Shown piece by piece: positions 4,904 to 5,281 of a stretch of 5,281 nt of DNA. Origin of the DNA: UBA7672 sp034439955 (GTDB taxonomy: Bacteria; Pseudomonadota; Alphaproteobacteria; Caulobacterales; Hyphomonadaceae). The notes under the pieces are model-generated. The model did no database searches. It was not told the origin of the DNA and saw nothing but the letters and a program-made list of their open reading frames with translations. Every line of letters starts with the position of its first letter. Position 1 is the first letter of the stretch. Both the position numbers and the translations under genes were made by a program. The DNA lies in NCBI GenBank assembly GCA_034439955.1, contig JAWXBJ010000095.1:1-5281 (forward strand), given 5' to 3'.

Positions 4904-5229
4904 CGGTCGTGGTCGCCGTGTGTTTCAGCACGCCGTTCTTGTAGAACCGGACTGCCGTGGCCTCGTAGAACACCCGGAACTCGTCGTTGGCGACATAGGT
5001 GTCGTTGGTGTCCCAGATTGAGGCCCCTGAGGCCAAGGCCCGATAGGTCCCGTCCGATTGCAGCTCGATGGCGAAGTCGATGGACGCGACGCTCGTGCCC
5101 GTCGTCGCCGCGTTGAGCCCGAACGCCACGCTGTCCGTCGCCCCAGACTGGGCGAACGCACACGCGCGGCCGACGCCGCCCTGGCGCCAATAGAAGGGCG
5201 ATCGCCGCAAGCAGATGACGCCGTTTCAA
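4897..5229 (-). pseudogene. 5' part of a secreted or fibre-like protein, frameshifted and truncated
   Basis: TTG at 5229-5227 follows TAGGAG with 7-nt spacing and begins MKRRHLLAAIALLLAP, a signal-peptide n- and h-region. The frame then degenerates into Arg-rich sequence. Dropping one G from the GGG run (5179-5181, CCC on the plus strand) restores GGVGRACAFAQ-SG, a good signal peptidase I site, followed by a fluent domain: SVASIDFAIELQSDGTYRAL and RVFYEATAVRFYKNGVLKHT. Such alternating strands ending in 'YKNGVL' are typical of concanavalin-like/lectin β-sandwich domains in bacterial surface proteins and phage fibres. Coding stops near 4897-4903, where it joins the tape-measure fragment out of frame. 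About 110 residues remain. The product is probably exported if repaired; its binding target is unknown. Confidence 0.5.
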
Positions 5230-5235
5230 GCCAAT

Positions 5236-5241
5236 ACTCCT
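5236..5241 (-). promoter_or_regulatory. Ribosome binding site supporting a TTG start
   Basis: Leftward, TAGGAG is followed by TATTGGC and then TTG AAA CGG. The TTG also overlaps a TGA in another frame (TTGA) that ends a short hydrophobic reading frame of about 14 codons, a possible translational-coupling arrangement, though that upstream frame is closed by TAA TAG near the window edge. Confidence 0.5.
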
Positions 5242-5281
5242 ATAAACATGCCGATCGCGCCATATAGGAACTATTACGCGC

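Noticed and set aside
4550..5116. 188-aa forward frame across the right-hand fragments
   Set aside because: It is the Arg/Pro-rich shadow of the leftward tape-measure and fibre-like sequences, with no ribosome site.
1..5281. CRISPR array, tRNA, rRNA, insertion sequence or integrase
   Set aside because: No regularly spaced repeats, cloverleaf arms, rRNA-like sequence, terminal inverted repeats with a transposase, or recombinase motifs were found.

Overview
The window looks like chromosomal or prophage-flanking DNA from a high-GC proteobacterium, most likely an alphaproteobacterium. That placement rests on codon style and protein flavour only; no rRNA, tRNA or other marker gene is present. All family calls were made by eye from motifs, without a database search.

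The left half (about 1-2640) is ordinary and intact, and all of it reads leftward. It holds an ECHDC3-like enoyl-CoA hydratase/isomerase-family protein (160-948, GTG start), a 193-bp gap with a small repeat cluster, and a complete AbiE-type (type IV) toxin-antitoxin operon. In that operon the AbiEi-like antitoxin (2013-2630) comes first and overlaps the AbiEii-like nucleotidyltransferase toxin (1142-2020) by 8 nt. A good promoter with an embedded 10-bp palindrome lies just upstream, as expected for an autoregulated pair.

The middle (about 2700-3560) is a roughly 500-bp stretch without a large gene. It is very GC-rich at first, then more moderate with short direct repeats. It ends in a 33-codon ORF with a strong ribosome binding site, followed in the same frame by a 139-aa protein with two membrane segments that resembles DUF6232.

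The right part (about 3550-5281) is higher in GC (sampled stretches about 72%, against about 48-55% just before) and looks phage-like and broken. A tight forward run of small genes (161, 82 and 63 aa and a GTGA-coupled fourth) stops abruptly near 4556. From there the sequence reads in the opposite direction as an end-less fragment of a probable phage tail tape measure protein (about 4556-4903). That is joined in a different frame to the start of a secreted or fibre-like protein (about 4897-5229), which has a TTG start, a signal peptide and a one-base frameshift. The two right-hand joins fall on 6-bp palindromes (AGGCCT and TGATCA). This mosaic could be a rearranged prophage remnant or a chimeric assembly/amplification product; the sequence alone cannot decide.

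I do not see a convincing new biological system. The points most worth following are the loss of both catalytic glutamates in the crotonase-fold enzyme, the intact AbiE pair with its operator, the small-gene cassette, and the inverted junctions on the right.
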